DNA of 64,000 bases from Monomorium pharaonis (GCF_013373865.1 NC_050476.1:13311197-13375196), one strand, 5' to 3'. Shown: positions 43,705 to 55,279, numbered from the stretch's first letter. Notes: a model not told the origin generated them from the letters alone. Numbers and translations are program-made.

Positions 43705-44205
43705 GGTGGGGGGGTGCAAGGGTAGGGCTTCGCCCCCTCCCTCCCGCACCCATCCCGTCGGTAGGGTGTTCTGAGAAGTTGTAACTCATGTGGTAAGTTC
43801 GCGCATTTGATCCGTGCGCATTTGGTCCGTGCGCATTTGGTCCGTGTGCATTTGATCCGTGCGCATTTGGTCCGTGCGAATTTGGTCTGTGTCCATTTGT
43901 TACTGTGTCCGTTTGTTACTGTGTCCGTTTGTTACTGTGTCCGTTTATTACCGTGTCCGTTTATTACGGTGTCCGTTTGGTCTGTGCGCATTTGGTCTGT
44001 GTTTGTTTGTTACTGTGTCCGTTTATTATTGTGTCCGTTTATGACTGTGTCCGTTTATTACAGTGTCCATTTATTACTGTGTCCGTTTGTTACTGTGTCC
44101 ATTTGGTCTGTGCACATTTGGTCTGTGTCCGTTTCGCACTGTGTCCGTTTGTTATTGTGTCCGTTTCACACAACCTGCTGTGTCCGTTTATTACTGTGCG
44201 CATCT
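43335..44205. repeat. Inverted arrays of a 16-bp satellite around a CA tract
   Basis: Left side: tandem copies of CGGACACAGTAATAAA and variants. Right side: the inverse, GTGTCCGTTTATTACT. Outer ends GATGCGCACAGTAATAAACG and inverse pair exactly. A (CA)n tract at about 43648-43700 and a GC-rich segment lie in the centre. Long repetitive open frames in all phases are by-products. Confidence 0.8.
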
Positions 44206-44358
44206 GAGACGCGCCCAATAAAAACATATTGCGATACAAAAATTACTGTCATCCTGCCGGTAAAACAGACGTCAGGCACACGTTTTCAGCATCCCCTTAA
44301 ATTTACATTATAAAAAGGCTACTTTACATGAATAATTATTTGTTTTAATGTTGTTTAG

Positions 44359-44620
44359 TAGTTGTCGTTTGTTTTATACTTATATTGGTTGGCATCCAAT
44401 TATGGCCAGATTTTATTGATATTATTCTAACTACAAATGAGTCTCGATCACGCCGCCTGCAAAGCTTAACTGAACACTTTATTGATCAAGAAAGATATTA
44501 CTATATACAGCAATTCCATATAAATGCAACTTTATGCATAGGATTCACCGCATCGATATCAACCGGATCAATGCTTTTGACATGTGGTCAACATGCATGT
44601 GGAATGTTTAAAATTGCTAG
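44359..44620 (+). CDS. Insect odorant receptor, exon 4
   Basis: The acceptor TTGTTTAG/TAG joins exon 3 in phase, and the donor AG/GTAAGA leaves phase 2. It encodes a hydrophobic segment VVVCFILILVGIQLWPDF, the extracellular-loop motif FIDQERYYYI, and a second membrane segment ending QHACGMFKIAR, all typical of this receptor family. Together with exons 1-3 it gives about 215 residues, roughly half of a full receptor. The remaining exons are not in the window; the next intron is occupied by the BEL element. The gene is either continued beyond 64000 or truncated. Confidence 0.87.
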
Positions 44621-44973
44621 GTAAGAAACTGTGAATATTCAAATATACAATAATGGTTAGCTGAATTTAAAAGAGGATGAACCTCAGTGAACTTTTTGTC
44701 AACAGCAGCATACACGGGCTTAAAAAGCGCGGTGGAAAAAATTTCTATGAAAATGTAAAAATATTTACACAAAGTAAAAATTTGTAAAAGCTTTAATATT
44801 TTATAAAAATATCAAATTTTTTGTAGAAGTTTTAAAAAAATAACTACAAATTACAATTCTCTTAAATAAAAGGTGTGTTGCAAATAGGATTTTTTAGAAA
44901 TATACAATTTTATAAAAATTAAATTAAAAAGTTTAGAAACTGTAAAAACATTTAAAATTTTATTATTTAAAAT
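44621..44973. other. Start of receptor intron 4, AT-rich
   Basis: AT-rich DNA between the exon 4 donor and the edge of the BEL LTR. No feature seen. Confidence 0.5.
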
Positions 44974-46105
44974 TGTTGTGAGTGTGATGCACTCACACCA
45001 AAAATGTCGCAAGCGATAAAGGTGTCAAGTGACACCTCGCGCATGCAACACCGCTCGGCTTATATACCGAGCGTCGCACCGGGCAATGCACCCGGTTGCC
45101 TAATAAGTAACACCCAAAATCTCCCGATGGAGATGCTATTGCTGACTAAGCAAGTGCACGGACCGCAGGCCAGTGACCGCGAAAGTACTCTCCCCGGTTA
45201 TACGCCAAAAATCGGTGTAAATAAACGCCGCTGTAAAGGTAACGAACGGGCTTACTTGCTGTACGACCGCGCGTGATCGTATTCCCGTCTTTCGAATCCC
45301 CTTCGATAGGCGAGATAGTTTGAGTGGGATGATAGTGTGGGAAACTTTTTATTTAAATTAAAAGACAGTAATTAGGGCGAACCCAAGGAGGAAAATCCGA
45401 GCCCGCAAGTGCGAGCCCGGCAAAAACCCCCTTTTGAAGTTTATTCGAAGAACTATTACATTGAGCTCAGTACACAAAAAAAACGACGAAGATATTATAA
45501 ATCAGAGGTGCGAGCGTTACTTTCGAAGATGCGCTAATTCACGTCGAGAGATTCATGGCGCGAGTCGGACCACGAGGATCGCGACGCAGATAGGGAAGTT
45601 CAATCCCCGGAAGTCGGATCACGAGGATCGCGACGCAAATGGGGAAGTTCGATCCCCGGAAGTCGGATCACGAGGATTGCGACGCAAATGGGAGGCTCGG
45701 CTCCCTCGCGGGCCGGCTGTCGACCGGCCGCATGTAAAGAGTGTATTGAGAAGGACTCGAATCTCGCGTGGAACGGCACGTAAAGGCACGGCTACGTAGC
45801 CTAAGTTCGCACAGACACGTTTTCTTAGAAATGAATTCGCACTCGAATCACTGTCACTAAATGCTCGAAGAAAGCTGTCGCTTGATCGATGGCTTGGAAG
45901 AGAATGAGAACTCGTGGCCGGCCGGTCCACAAGCCCCCGTCTTCCCGCCGCAGCGCCGCCGGTGACGCTCGGGAAAAATCGGATGCGCTACGAAGAGAGG
46001 ACTTGTCCGCGAATGATTGCCGATCGACCTCTCTTCGATCGGCAAATCCCGGGCAAGTCCGCGCTTGCTCAATGTCATTGGTTTTGGCTGTGTTCCAATG
46101 AAACA
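44974..46105 (-). repeat. Putative 3' LTR of the BEL element
   Basis: On the minus strand it starts TGTTTCATTGGAACACAG, directly after the purine-rich GCGAGGGAGTA, and ends ...CACTCACAACA. It contains about 2.5 tandem copies of a 49-bp unit (GATCACGAGGATCGCGACGC, 45570-45700). The second LTR needed for proof is outside the window. Confidence 0.6.
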
Positions 46106-46221
46106 TACTCCCTCGCGAGTTGCGAAAGCAATCGGTTGACAAGTGTATGCTTCGCGAAAGCGATTGACAGTGTGTATTACAATTTTATTACAATGAATGT
46201 TTGCATTGGGAGAAATCGCAG

Positions 46222-46908
46222 TTATTTCTCCGGAAGTAGACAGAGTCGTGTGATGTTGCGCTTGTAGACGCCGTTGGCAGTCTTAACCGTCGCTACCCGC
46301 GCAATGCCGTCGCTCCCAGAATGCACCTCGAGGATCACGCCCAGCGGCCACCGAGCGCAGGGCAAATTTTTTGTCGATGATAATGACTACGGCGTTCTTT
46401 CTGAGTATTCTTTCTGAGAGTTTGAGTCGCGCCATTTTTGGTGAACTTGCAGCTCATTGAGGTATTCTAGATGCCATCGTCGCCAGAAGTCCTGTCTAGC
46501 TTTTGTGAGGAATCGCCAGGTCGAGAATCGATTGTCTTGAACTAAAGAGAGATCATGATCGGGCAGCATCGTGAGTGGAGGTCCGCCTAATAAAATAGCA
46601 GGAGTCAACGCGATCGGGTCATTCGGATCGGACGAGATCGACCAAAGCGGGCGCGAATTTAATATTGCTTCGATCTCAATCGCTAGCGTGTTGAGCACTT
46701 CGAATGTAAGCAGTTGTTTCTTTATTACGCGCTTGAAATGATGCTTAAAAGATTTCACCGCCGCCTCCCAGAGCCCGCCGAAATGCAATGAGAGGGGCGG
46801 ATTAAAATGCCAGATGATGTTTCTGGCAACAGCAAATGTATTTACGGTGGTTTGAAAAGATTCCGACTGGCATAGGGCGTAAAGTTCGCAAAGCTGATTG
46901 TTCGCGCC
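46222..46908 (-). pseudogene. BEL integrase C-terminal part, right of the split
   Basis: Reads FVGANNQLCELYALCQ, then HFGGLWEAAVKSFKHHFKRV (the catalytic Glu in the LWE motif), and near the end ARWPLGVILEVH and LLPEK with a stop at 46222. There are frame breaks between about 46330 and 46400, so the C-terminal domain is not continuous with the core. Confidence 0.75.
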
Positions 46909-46914
46909 TACGAA

Positions 46915-48030
46915 AGTAGTTGTACTAAGAGAGTTCTGACCCAAACAATAGAATGGGGGGAAGGGGGAGGGGGAAGGGGGAAGGGATAATTACTTGTCAC
47001 ATAAATTTCAATTTTCTTTTGTTCCTATTGTTCTGTATAACAATTGACCTGTCACATAAATTTCAATTTTCTTTTGTTCCTATTGTTCTGTATAACAATT
47101 GACCTGTCACATAAATTTCAATTTTCTTTTGTTCCTATTGTTCTGTATAACAATTGACCCTGTCATAAATTTTCTTTTGTTCTGTATAACAATTGACCCT
47201 GTCATAAATTTTCTTTTGTTCTGTATAACAAATGACCCCGTCATAAATTTTCTTTTGTTTATTGTTCTTTTGAAAAATAACCCTGCCATAAATTTTGAAC
47301 TTTCTTTGTTTATTGTTTCTCTATACCAAATGATACTGTCATAAATTTCAAACTTCCTTTTGTTTATTGTTTCTTTTTAACAAATTATCTTATCATAAAT
47401 TTCAAACTTTCTTTTTTCTTTTGTTTATTGTTTCTCTGTAACAAATTACCCTGTCATAAATTTCAAACTTCCTTTTCTTTATTATTTCTCTATAACATAT
47501 TACCCTATCATAAATTTCAAAAACTCTTTTGTTTATTGTTTTTCTAACAAATGAGAAACTTGTCTCAACATGTTTTCGAAAGTCCTTTGTGCTCATCACC
47601 ACCGCCGCTCAGGTAAAGAGACTTTATCATTATTTCATATATGTAATGTAATTTTTATTTGATTATTTATAATTTGAGTTAGATTACATATGCATATGTA
47701 TTCTAATTTAAATTATAAATAATTAAATAATAAAAATTATATTATGTATATTCCACCCCAGTTACGGTTTGCTCTTTATCTCTCTCCCACTACACTAATC
47801 GTATAAGCAGCGCCCTTATCTTGGCTGCTAGCGAGCGCCGATATCAGGCTGCTAGATTTTACAAACATTAAAAATATATGTTAGATTAAAAAATAAAAAT
47901 ATAACATAAAATAACATGCGGATACTGTAGTCTGCGTTTAATATTATACCTGAAAATTTCTTTTAATTGAACGTGTCGCAACATGTTAAATCTCAGCTTT
48001 CCCTTTTTCTAAAATTCAAAAGTCACGTGA
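46915..48030. repeat. Left TIR of polinton B
   Basis: About 1,116 bp pairing with 61137-62257; the inner edge is TCACGTGA at 48023-48030. A G-rich GGGGGAAGG tract lies near the end. Tandem repeats occupy 46996-47560: three copies of a 55-bp unit with CAATTGACCTGTCACATAAA, then shorter variants. The frames of 60-81 codons here are repeat translations. Confidence 0.9.
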
Positions 48031-48161
48031 CTTACAAATGGTATTAGTATATATAGATGAGACTCTTGGAGCATCCCTTAGACGTTTTCGAGCAAGTTTA
48101 CCCGAAAGTCTGTGCAGTCAGCTTTTCTAACTTCAATGAACGATTCAGTTTTTCCGTAAAA

Positions 48162-51100
48162 ATGGAAAATTTTGATCGTGTGGAACGCGACCTTTTAGAA
48201 CGAGCAAATGGAGTCGCTACCTTGGGGGAGTGTTTCGAGTGGTTGCAGTGGTGCGACGAGTGCATCGAACAACTCGAAGAACTTAATCGTGCCAAACGTC
48301 CTCGACTTGCCATTGGACTGAGGCAATCTTTGGTAGCGAGAATCGCTCGACTCGCGGGTGAAAAGGTGCGACTGGAAAGACGTTTCATGCACGTTGGTGG
48401 CAATTACGCTAGCACTAGTAACGATAGTAATAACGCGAGACTTGAGTGGCGCGAAATAGACACGGCATTCGAGAGCCGTATCTTAACCGGTGCAGTGATT
48501 AACGTGCGTCACATCGAACCTCGACAGTTTCTTGAAGATGCCAAAGACATTGTGCTTGAGCAAGTGCGGGATGCTTTAGAAAGACACGGTAGTGTAAAAG
48601 TGAACACTGCGTTTAATGGTGAATTTGTTGCGGGGGATAAACATGCTAACAAGAGTGTAAATACAAAGAATTATGCACTTTTTCAATTATCTAATTTGAA
48701 CGAATGGTACGAGCTATACGTTATCGAGCCTACATTAGCTTTGCTGGAAGAATTTCAAGAACGCGATAGCGGGTGGGCGTTATCACGTATTTTAAATTTA
48801 ACTATTAATATAAATAAGTACAATCCTATGCGTGCGGGATGTCATTTTACATTACCACGGCCTATTATGCTGAAAAAAGCAATAATCAATGTGCAATCTG
48901 AAGACAATGCATGCTTCGCATGGTCGGTGGTCGCCGCTTTACATCCTGCAGAAAGGCATAGTGATAGAGTATCGTCGTACCCGCATTATTCAACAGTTTT
49001 AAATTTTGGTGATATAGAGTTTCCAGTCGCGTTGAAAAACATAAAAAAATTTGAGCGGCTTAATAACAACATTTCCGTCAACGTCTACGGCATGGAAGAG
49101 GAAAGATTTGTCCCCTTGCGACTTTCCGACAACAAGAAGGAAAAGCATGTTAATTTACTATACATGCAAGACAAGGAAGACAACGTGGGACACTTCACAT
49201 GGATAAAAAATCTCTCCCGGCTTATAAGCATGCAAGTGAGCAAACACAATGGGAAAAAATACATTTGCGATCGGTAAGTAATAAGTCTTTTATAAACATG
49301 TTTACATATATATTTTTTTTAAATTAAATAATAATAAATTTTTTTCTTTTATTATTCACAGATGCCTACATTATTTTGATTCTGAGCAAAAATTACAATC
49401 ACACGCAGCGGACTGTAATCGAATGAACGACTGCGCCATCTTATTACCGAATGAAAAAGACAAGTGGCTGAAATTCCGTAACCCCGAACACAAGGAACGG
49501 CTTCCCTTCGTCGTATATGCCGATTTGGAGTGTGTGCTGCAGAAGACGCAATCTGACACGGAGCAAGGATCTTATAAATATCAACACCATCAGGTATTTA
49601 GCATCGGATACTACGTGCGATGCTCATTTGACGACACGTTATCTGTATATCGATTTCGTCGCGATCCTGATTGCGTCACGTGGTTTACTAAACAGCTAGA
49701 AGAACTGGCGTATAAGGTTAAGATACGTTTATCAGCTAATGTTCCCATGAACGCGTTGTCGAAAGAACAGTGGGAGGCGTACCGTAGCGCGACACATTGC
49801 CATATTTGTAATAATTTGTTCGCGCCGGATGATACGCGAGTGCGCGATCATTGCCATTTAACCGGTAAATATCGAGGTCCTGCACATTCAACTTGCAATT
49901 TAAATTATAAGAATTCATATGTTATTCCAATAGTGTTTCACAATTTATCAGGTTATGATTCACATTTCATAATAAAGGAAATAGCAAACGCGTTTGAAGG
50001 TGGCGTCAGTTTGCTACCGATTACAAAAGAAAAGTATATTTCTTTTACTAAAACCGTTAAAGATACCACCGAACAAGATTCACGAAAACATATGCAGTTA
50101 AGGTTCATAGATTCATTCAGATTTCTTAACACTAGTCTTGATAAATTATCATCATATCTCAATACCGATAAATTAAAAATTGTACGTTCAGAATTTTCAA
50201 ATTTATCTAACGAAGAATTTAATTTATTAACTCGAAAGGGCGTATTTCCTTATGAATATGTGGATTGCGTGGACAAGCTGCAGGACACGTGTTTACCGCC
50301 GCGCGAATCATTTTTCAGTAGTCTGACCGGTGATACAGTATCCGAGAGCGATTACGCGCACGCTGAGAATGTCTGGAAGCGATTCTCCATTCAAACGCTA
50401 GGTGAATACAGTGACTTATATTTAAAAACAGATGTTTTGTTATTAGCCGACATTTTTGAAAATTTTCGTGACACATGTATTCAAAGTTATGGTCTCGATC
50501 CTGCATATTATTACACACTCCCCGGATATACGTGGGACGCTATGCTAAAACATACGCGTGTAAAGTTTGAGCTACTCACAGACATTGACATGATATTGTT
50601 CATTGAGCGCGGTATACGTGGAGGTTTAAGTCAATGTTCAGGTAGATATGCGCGAGCGAATAATAAGTACATGCAGTCGTACGACTCAACGAAACCATCG
50701 TCACATTTGATGTACTTTGACGTCAATAATTTATATGGATGGGCAATGTGTCAACCTCTACCTTATGCTAAATTTCAATGGGTTGAAGATATCTCTAATT
50801 TTAACGTAAACGCAATCGCTCCGGATTCACTCACAGGTTACGTTCTCGAGGTTGATCTCGAGTATCCTCAAAATCTTCACGATGCGCACGCCGATCTACC
50901 GTTCTGTCCAACGCGCGACAAGCCGCCTGGTACGCGGGAAGAGAAATTGCTTGCAACTGTTTGCGATAAGAAACGTTACATTATACATTATCGTAATTTA
51001 CAGCAGTGCACGCGCCACGGTCTTCGCGTAACAAAAATATATCGTATATTACAATTTGCTCAGTCTGCATGGCTCCGCGAGTATATTGAATTAAATACAC

Positions 51101-51933
51101 GATTCCGAACCCTTGCTAAAAATGATTTTGAAAAAAATTTATATAAACTTATGAATAATGCGGTATTCGGGAAAACTATGGAGAATGTGCGCAATCACGT
51201 TGACGTAAAACTTTTAACAAAATGGGAGGGACGATATGGTGCGGAGGCAATGATTGCAAGACCAAATTTTCACAGTAGAAGCGTATTTTCGGAGAATCTA
51301 ATCGCCGTCGAACTGCGTAATCTCGAGGTGAAATTCAACAAGCCGATCTATGTAGGAATGTGTATACTTGACATTTCAAAAATCTGTTTGTATGAATTTC
51401 ATCACGAGTACATGCTACCGCTGTATCGCGACAAATGCAAAGTAATGTATACCGATACTGACAGCCTCGTATACCACGTCGAGTGCGAGAATATTTATGA
51501 AAATATGAAACGCGATATTGTAAGATTCGATACAAGCGATTATCCGATTGACAATGTGTATGGTATGCCTCTCGAAAATAAAAAAGTGCCCGGTCTGATG
51601 AAGGATGAGAACAACGGTGCGATAATGACCGAGTTTGTTGGACTCAGGGCAAAAATGTATGCATTGAGGGTGGATGGGAAGAAAGACACCAAAAAGGCTA
51701 AAGGTATCAAAAGCAGCGTCGTCGCGCGAACTATAACGTTCGACGATTACACGCGCTGTCTTCGCGAAGAGATTGAACTAACACGTCGCCAGTCGTGCAT
51801 AAGATCCAACTTGCACGAAGTATATACAGTATCCGAAAAGAAAATTGCCCTGAGCCCATACGATAACAAACGATATATCGTACCGAATTCGACCGAGACT
51901 TTACCGTGGGGGCATTGGCGGATACCTTTGTAA
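48162..51933 (+). CDS. Protein-primed family B DNA polymerase (polinton B)
   Basis: Join 48162-49273 and 49362-51933; the intron has CG/GTAAGT and CACAG/A and keeps frame. From MENFDRVERD this gives 1,227 residues. An in-frame ATG at 48057 would add 35, but it lies only about 7 bases after TATATATAG, so it is probably upstream of transcription. Domains: N-terminal Cys-His domain (EDNACFAWSVVAAL, Cys codon 48912-48914; GHFTWIKNLSRL, His codon 49191-49193); a zinc finger (CDRCLHYF...H...C) across the intron; exonuclease I VVYADLEC; an HNH/endonuclease VII-like insertion (CHIC..., RDHCHLTG, RGPAHSTCN; about 49798-49912); exonuclease II NLSGYDSHF and III YLKTDVLLLADIF; polymerase motif A DVNNLYGW, B KLMNNAVFGKTMEN, C YTDTDS (about 51448). 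No defects were seen. Confidence 0.93.
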
Positions 51934-52266
51934 TATATTTAATATTAAATACGTATTTTATAATTGTATATATTTTATATGTATTTTATAGTTTTAATTT
52001 TTTGTACTGTATATATATTATACATTTTAACATATTTTTGTATTTCATATTTCTGCGTTTCATATTGTATGCATATATTATTTTATGTATCTAAAACTTG
52101 TACGAAATAAGATTAATTAATTAATTTTTATATGTATTATGTATTAAGGATGATGGAGGGAAAATAAAGATACTCTTTGTTATATATTATAAAAATTTAT
52201 TTGTATATTTTATACATTATACTTTTGTATGTTTATAATAAATAAATGTTTATTATTCTGTATGAA
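51934..52266. other. AT-rich spacer between convergent genes
   Basis: Lies between the 3' ends of polymerase (+) and integrase (-). AATAAA-type signals occur on both strands (for example AATAAATG at 52240). Nothing else is seen. Confidence 0.5.
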
Positions 52267-53220
52267 TCAAATAATATTGTCTTTGTGTATCCATGAATTG
52301 TGTGATCCATCGAATCCCAACCACTTTACGTAGACCTCGTCACCCTTCCTGCGTAATATTTTTTCCACAAGAAATACATCCGGATGAGTCGTGCGATGTA
52401 ATTCGTACTCGTAGAACGCTCCAGATATAGATTTTCCGCGATAATCCTCGAGTAGATAGGTTACGGGATTGGTATGCTGGACTTTAATGATTTTAAACAC
52501 CTCAGTCGTCCAATTTGGTGTATAACCCTTTTCAAAGACAGTTTTGTACTTGCTTACGCGTACAGAGTCACCCACTTTAAATTTTGCCGGACCGGCAATC
52601 TTTATAGCGTTGTATACTGTAGCCAAGAGTCTTTCAGCTATTGCGGGTGTTACGTCAACGGGTCGCATGCCAATTGTTCGATGCTTTCGGGTATTGTAAG
52701 TAGACACGAGACGCGGTAACATATCAATCCATTTGTAATTGCCGTTGAACGTAAACTGTTTCCACATGTCGTTTTTCAGCGTGCGATTGAATCGCTCAAC
52801 GACCGACGCTTTCATTACAGAGTACGTAGAATAATGATTGATATCATGTTTTTTCAAGAGTTTCTGTACATCAGCGTTGTAAAACTCCTTCCCCATATCG
52901 GTTTGCAAGTTTTTCGGATGTCTACTGCTCTCTCGAATTATCTTGGCGATAGCGTTAGCCGTCTCGCTTCCACCCTTGCTCTTGAGTGGTACAACCCACG
53001 CATACTTGCTCAACACATCGATGACAGTGAGTATGTAGTGATAGCCTTTGTTGAAACGCGAATACGGATGCATCTCAACGATATCAGCCTGCCACAAGTC
53101 GTCGTATCCTCGAACTATAACACGTCTTCGTGGAAAATTTCTTCTTGCTGGAGCGTGCAGTTCCTCGACGAGTCGCAGTCTTTCCGAACTAACGCGTCTA
53201 TTGAATTTCAATGATTTCAT
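52267..53220 (-). CDS. Retroviral-type integrase with chromodomain (polinton B)
   Basis: 317 residues from the ATG at 53220 (MKSLKFNRRV); upstream the frame has only TTG. Catalytic Asp46 (WQADIVEM), Asp108 (LQTDMGKEF) and Glu142 (SVVERFNRTLK). A DNA-binding SH3-like region follows (FKVGDSVRVSKYKTVFEKGY), then a chromodomain (FLVEKILRRKG, EVYVKWLGFDG, NSWIHKDN). The N-terminal zinc-binding region is missing or very short compared with the polinton A enzyme. It would insert the element with 6-bp target duplication. Its 5' side abuts the large minisatellite at 53277. Confidence 0.93.
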   Translation of the reverse strand: MKSLKFNRRVSSERLRLVEELHAPARRNFPRRRVIVRGYDDLWQADIVEMHPYSRFNKGYHYILTVIDVLSKYAWVVPLKSKGGSETANAIAKIIRESSRHPKNLQTDMGKEFYNADVQKLLKKHDINHYSTYSVMKASVVERFNRTLKNDMWKQFTFNGNYKWIDMLPRLVSTYNTRKHRTIGMRPVDVTPAIAERLLATVYNAIKIAGPAKFKVGDSVRVSKYKTVFEKGYTPNWTTEVFKIIKVQHTNPVTYLLEDYRGKSISGAFYEYELHRTTHPDVFLVEKILRRKGDEVYVKWLGFDGSHNSWIHKDNII

Positions 53221-53276
53221 GTTTCGCAAACTTGATCAAGTAATAACGCGCGCGATGAAATTACACTATGATTTAT

Positions 53277-54145
53277 TTCGTTCTTTTACGTTCTTTTACG
53301 TTCTTTCACATTCGTTTCACGTTCTTTCACGTTCTTTCACGTTCGTTTCACGTTCTTTCGCGTTCTTTCACGTTCTTTCACGTTCTTTCACGTTCGTTTC
53401 ACGTTCTTTCGCGTTCTTTCACGTTCGTTTCACGTTCTTTCACGTTCGTTTTACGTTCTTTTACGTTCTTTCACGTTTGTTTCACGTTCTTTCGCGTTCT
53501 TTCACGTTCTTTCACGTTCTTTCACGTTCGTTTCACGTTCTTTCGCGTTCTTTCACGTTCGTTTCACGTTCTTTCACGTTCGTTTTACGTTCTTTTACGT
53601 TCGTTTCACGTTCGTTCCACGTTCGTTTCACGTTCTTTCACGTTCGTTTCACGTTCTTTTACGTTCTTTCACGTTCTTTCACGTTCGTTTCACGTTCGTT
53701 TCACGTTCTTTTACGTTCGTTTCACGTTCTTTTACGTTCGTTTCACGTTCTTTTACGTTCGTTTCACGTTCTTTTACGTTGGTTTCACGTTCTTTCGCGT
53801 TCTTTCACGTTCTTTCACGTTCTTTCACGTTCGTTTCACGTTCTTTCGCGTTCTTTCACGTTCGTTTCACGTTCTTTCACGTTCGTTTTACGTTCTTTTA
53901 CGTTCGTTTCACGTTCGTTCCACGTTCGTTTCACGTTCTTTCACGTTCGTTTCACGTTCTTTTACGTTCTTTCACGTTCTTTCACGTTCGTTTCACGTTC
54001 GTTTCACGTTCTTTTACGTTCGTTTCACGTTCTTTTACGTTCGTTTCACGTTCTTTTACGTTCGTTTCACGTTCTTTTACGTTGGTTTCACGTTCGTTTC
54101 ACGTTCGTTTTACGTTCTTTTACGTTCGTTTCACATTCTTTCATG
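53277..54145. repeat. TTTCACGTTC minisatellite with 303-bp higher-order repeat
   Basis: About 870 bp of 10- and 11-bp units (TTTCACGTTC, GTTTCACGTTC, GTTTTACGTTC). Variant landmarks recur exactly 303 bases apart: GTTGGTTTCA at 53778 and 54081, and GTTCCAC at 53614 and 53917, showing a larger duplication. All six frames are long and open as a consequence; none is called. It fills the space between two minus-strand genes. Confidence 0.92.
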
Positions 54146-55279
54146 TTAATTTATAATAAGGCCAGCCTCGCGAAGTTCCTCAATTATTGACAACATCTCA
54201 TTATCATGTGCATTGTGACCAGCTTGACGCGAAGCTTCAAGCAAACGTAAGCGATCCACTAGCTCGTTGGGATCATCCCAGTGCACGTAATCAATCGCGT
54301 TATCATTTAATGTCACAACGTTAGGTAATCCTTTTCCAATCGTAAATTTATCATTTAATAACGGTGCAATTATATATTTATACTTATATCCCTTGTTGCT
54401 CAATAATCGACCGTGTGAAACGTGATTTCGTTTATGCGCGTTCGTAACCAACAATATGTTTTTGTACTTTCGTTTATCGTTTTCCGTGTAGAGGGAATCA
54501 TCAGGATATCTCTTAAAGATTAGTTCGTAAAGACCCGGTGTGCCAACGTATCGCATACCGTCGACAATTATGTTATCTTCGCTGTCCACGTCAAACTTTT
54601 TACTACCAAGCATCATTCCATCCTTGCCCAGATAAACACCGTAAACGATATCTATAATTTTCTCTTTTTCACCATGACCGCTGAGGAAATCTCCGATGTA
54701 CTCTTGACCTAGCGGACCAAAGTGTTGCGACAACGTTTTTCGACCCTCTGGTGTTTGCAAACGATTTCGAACGATTGCTGCAAACGAATCGTCTGTCGTT
54801 TCGAAAACATCTTCGTTCTCGAGCGACTTGGGTTGTACAACTACCATACGCGGCGTGGACGCTATTGCTGGCGAATCCATTGCATCATTTAACGTATGCT
54901 GATGCTGCTCATCCTGTATCGATGGCAAATCTGCCGCGTCGTTTAATGTATACCGCATAAGTTTGTACGATTCGTTTAAGGTGTGATCCATCGAAGTGTT
55001 TTTTCGTTTCCTCTTTATCTTACTCTTTGTCGTATCCTTCTGAACAAACGACGTTTCAACATCATCGTCACGAGGCTCCTCTTTTAATGCGTGTGTACTA
55101 GAATTGTCAACAATCTTTTGCAGCGGTTCAATGAGAGGTTCAAAGTGTCTCTTAGTCACGATATCCTCTTCGATCCTACCGGTCTTCAAGGCGCGATGTT
55201 TTTTTCGGATTGATTCACTCGTTTTCTCAATCTCCTTTGCGATATTTTCACGCTCGCGTATATCTTTCTTTTCAGCCAT
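54146..55279 (-). CDS. DUF8207-like protein (polinton B)
   Basis: 377 residues, first ATG chosen. Residues 1-50 are charged and coiled-coil-like. A basic KIKRKRKN patch and three (H/Y)TLN(E/D) repeats lie at about 99-132. The C-terminal domain, about 208-320, has VYGVYLGKDGMMLGSKKFDV, NIIVDGMRYVGTPGLYELIF and NAHKRN, the pattern I associate with the DUF8207 family of insect genomes; that name is from memory. The function is unknown. It is co-oriented with ATPase and integrase. The polinton A gene at 17287 holds a comparable VTIDG...ELI segment and may be its counterpart. Confidence 0.78.
   Translation of the reverse strand: MAEKKDIRERENIAKEIEKTSESIRKKHRALKTGRIEEDIVTKRHFEPLIEPLQKIVDNSSTHALKEEPRDDDVETSFVQKDTTKSKIKRKRKNTSMDHTLNESYKLMRYTLNDAADLPSIQDEQHQHTLNDAMDSPAIASTPRMVVVQPKSLENEDVFETTDDSFAAIVRNRLQTPEGRKTLSQHFGPLGQEYIGDFLSGHGEKEKIIDIVYGVYLGKDGMMLGSKKFDVDSEDNIIVDGMRYVGTPGLYELIFKRYPDDSLYTENDKRKYKNILLVTNAHKRNHVSHGRLLSNKGYKYKYIIAPLLNDKFTIGKGLPNVVTLNDNAIDYVHWDDPNELVDRLRLLEASRQAGHNAHDNEMLSIIEELREAGLIIN

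Noticed and set aside
43305..44313. Long frames rich in Cys-Pro-Phe and Val-Ser-Val
   Set aside because: Translations of the 16-bp satellite in several frames.
47099..47602. Frames of 60-81 codons in the polinton B TIRs
   Set aside because: They translate tandem repeats and occur identically in both TIRs.
48057..48161. Upstream Met for the polinton B polymerase
   Set aside because: It lies about 7 bases after a TATA-like TATATATAG, so it is unlikely to be in the transcript; the Met at 48162 is preferred.
53277..54145. CRISPR-like array
   Set aside because: No unique spacers between units and a eukaryotic context; it is a minisatellite.
53048..54190. 380-codon plus-strand frame of SRSFTF-type repeats
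   Set aside because: It is the 10/11-bp minisatellite read through; its start is antisense to the integrase.
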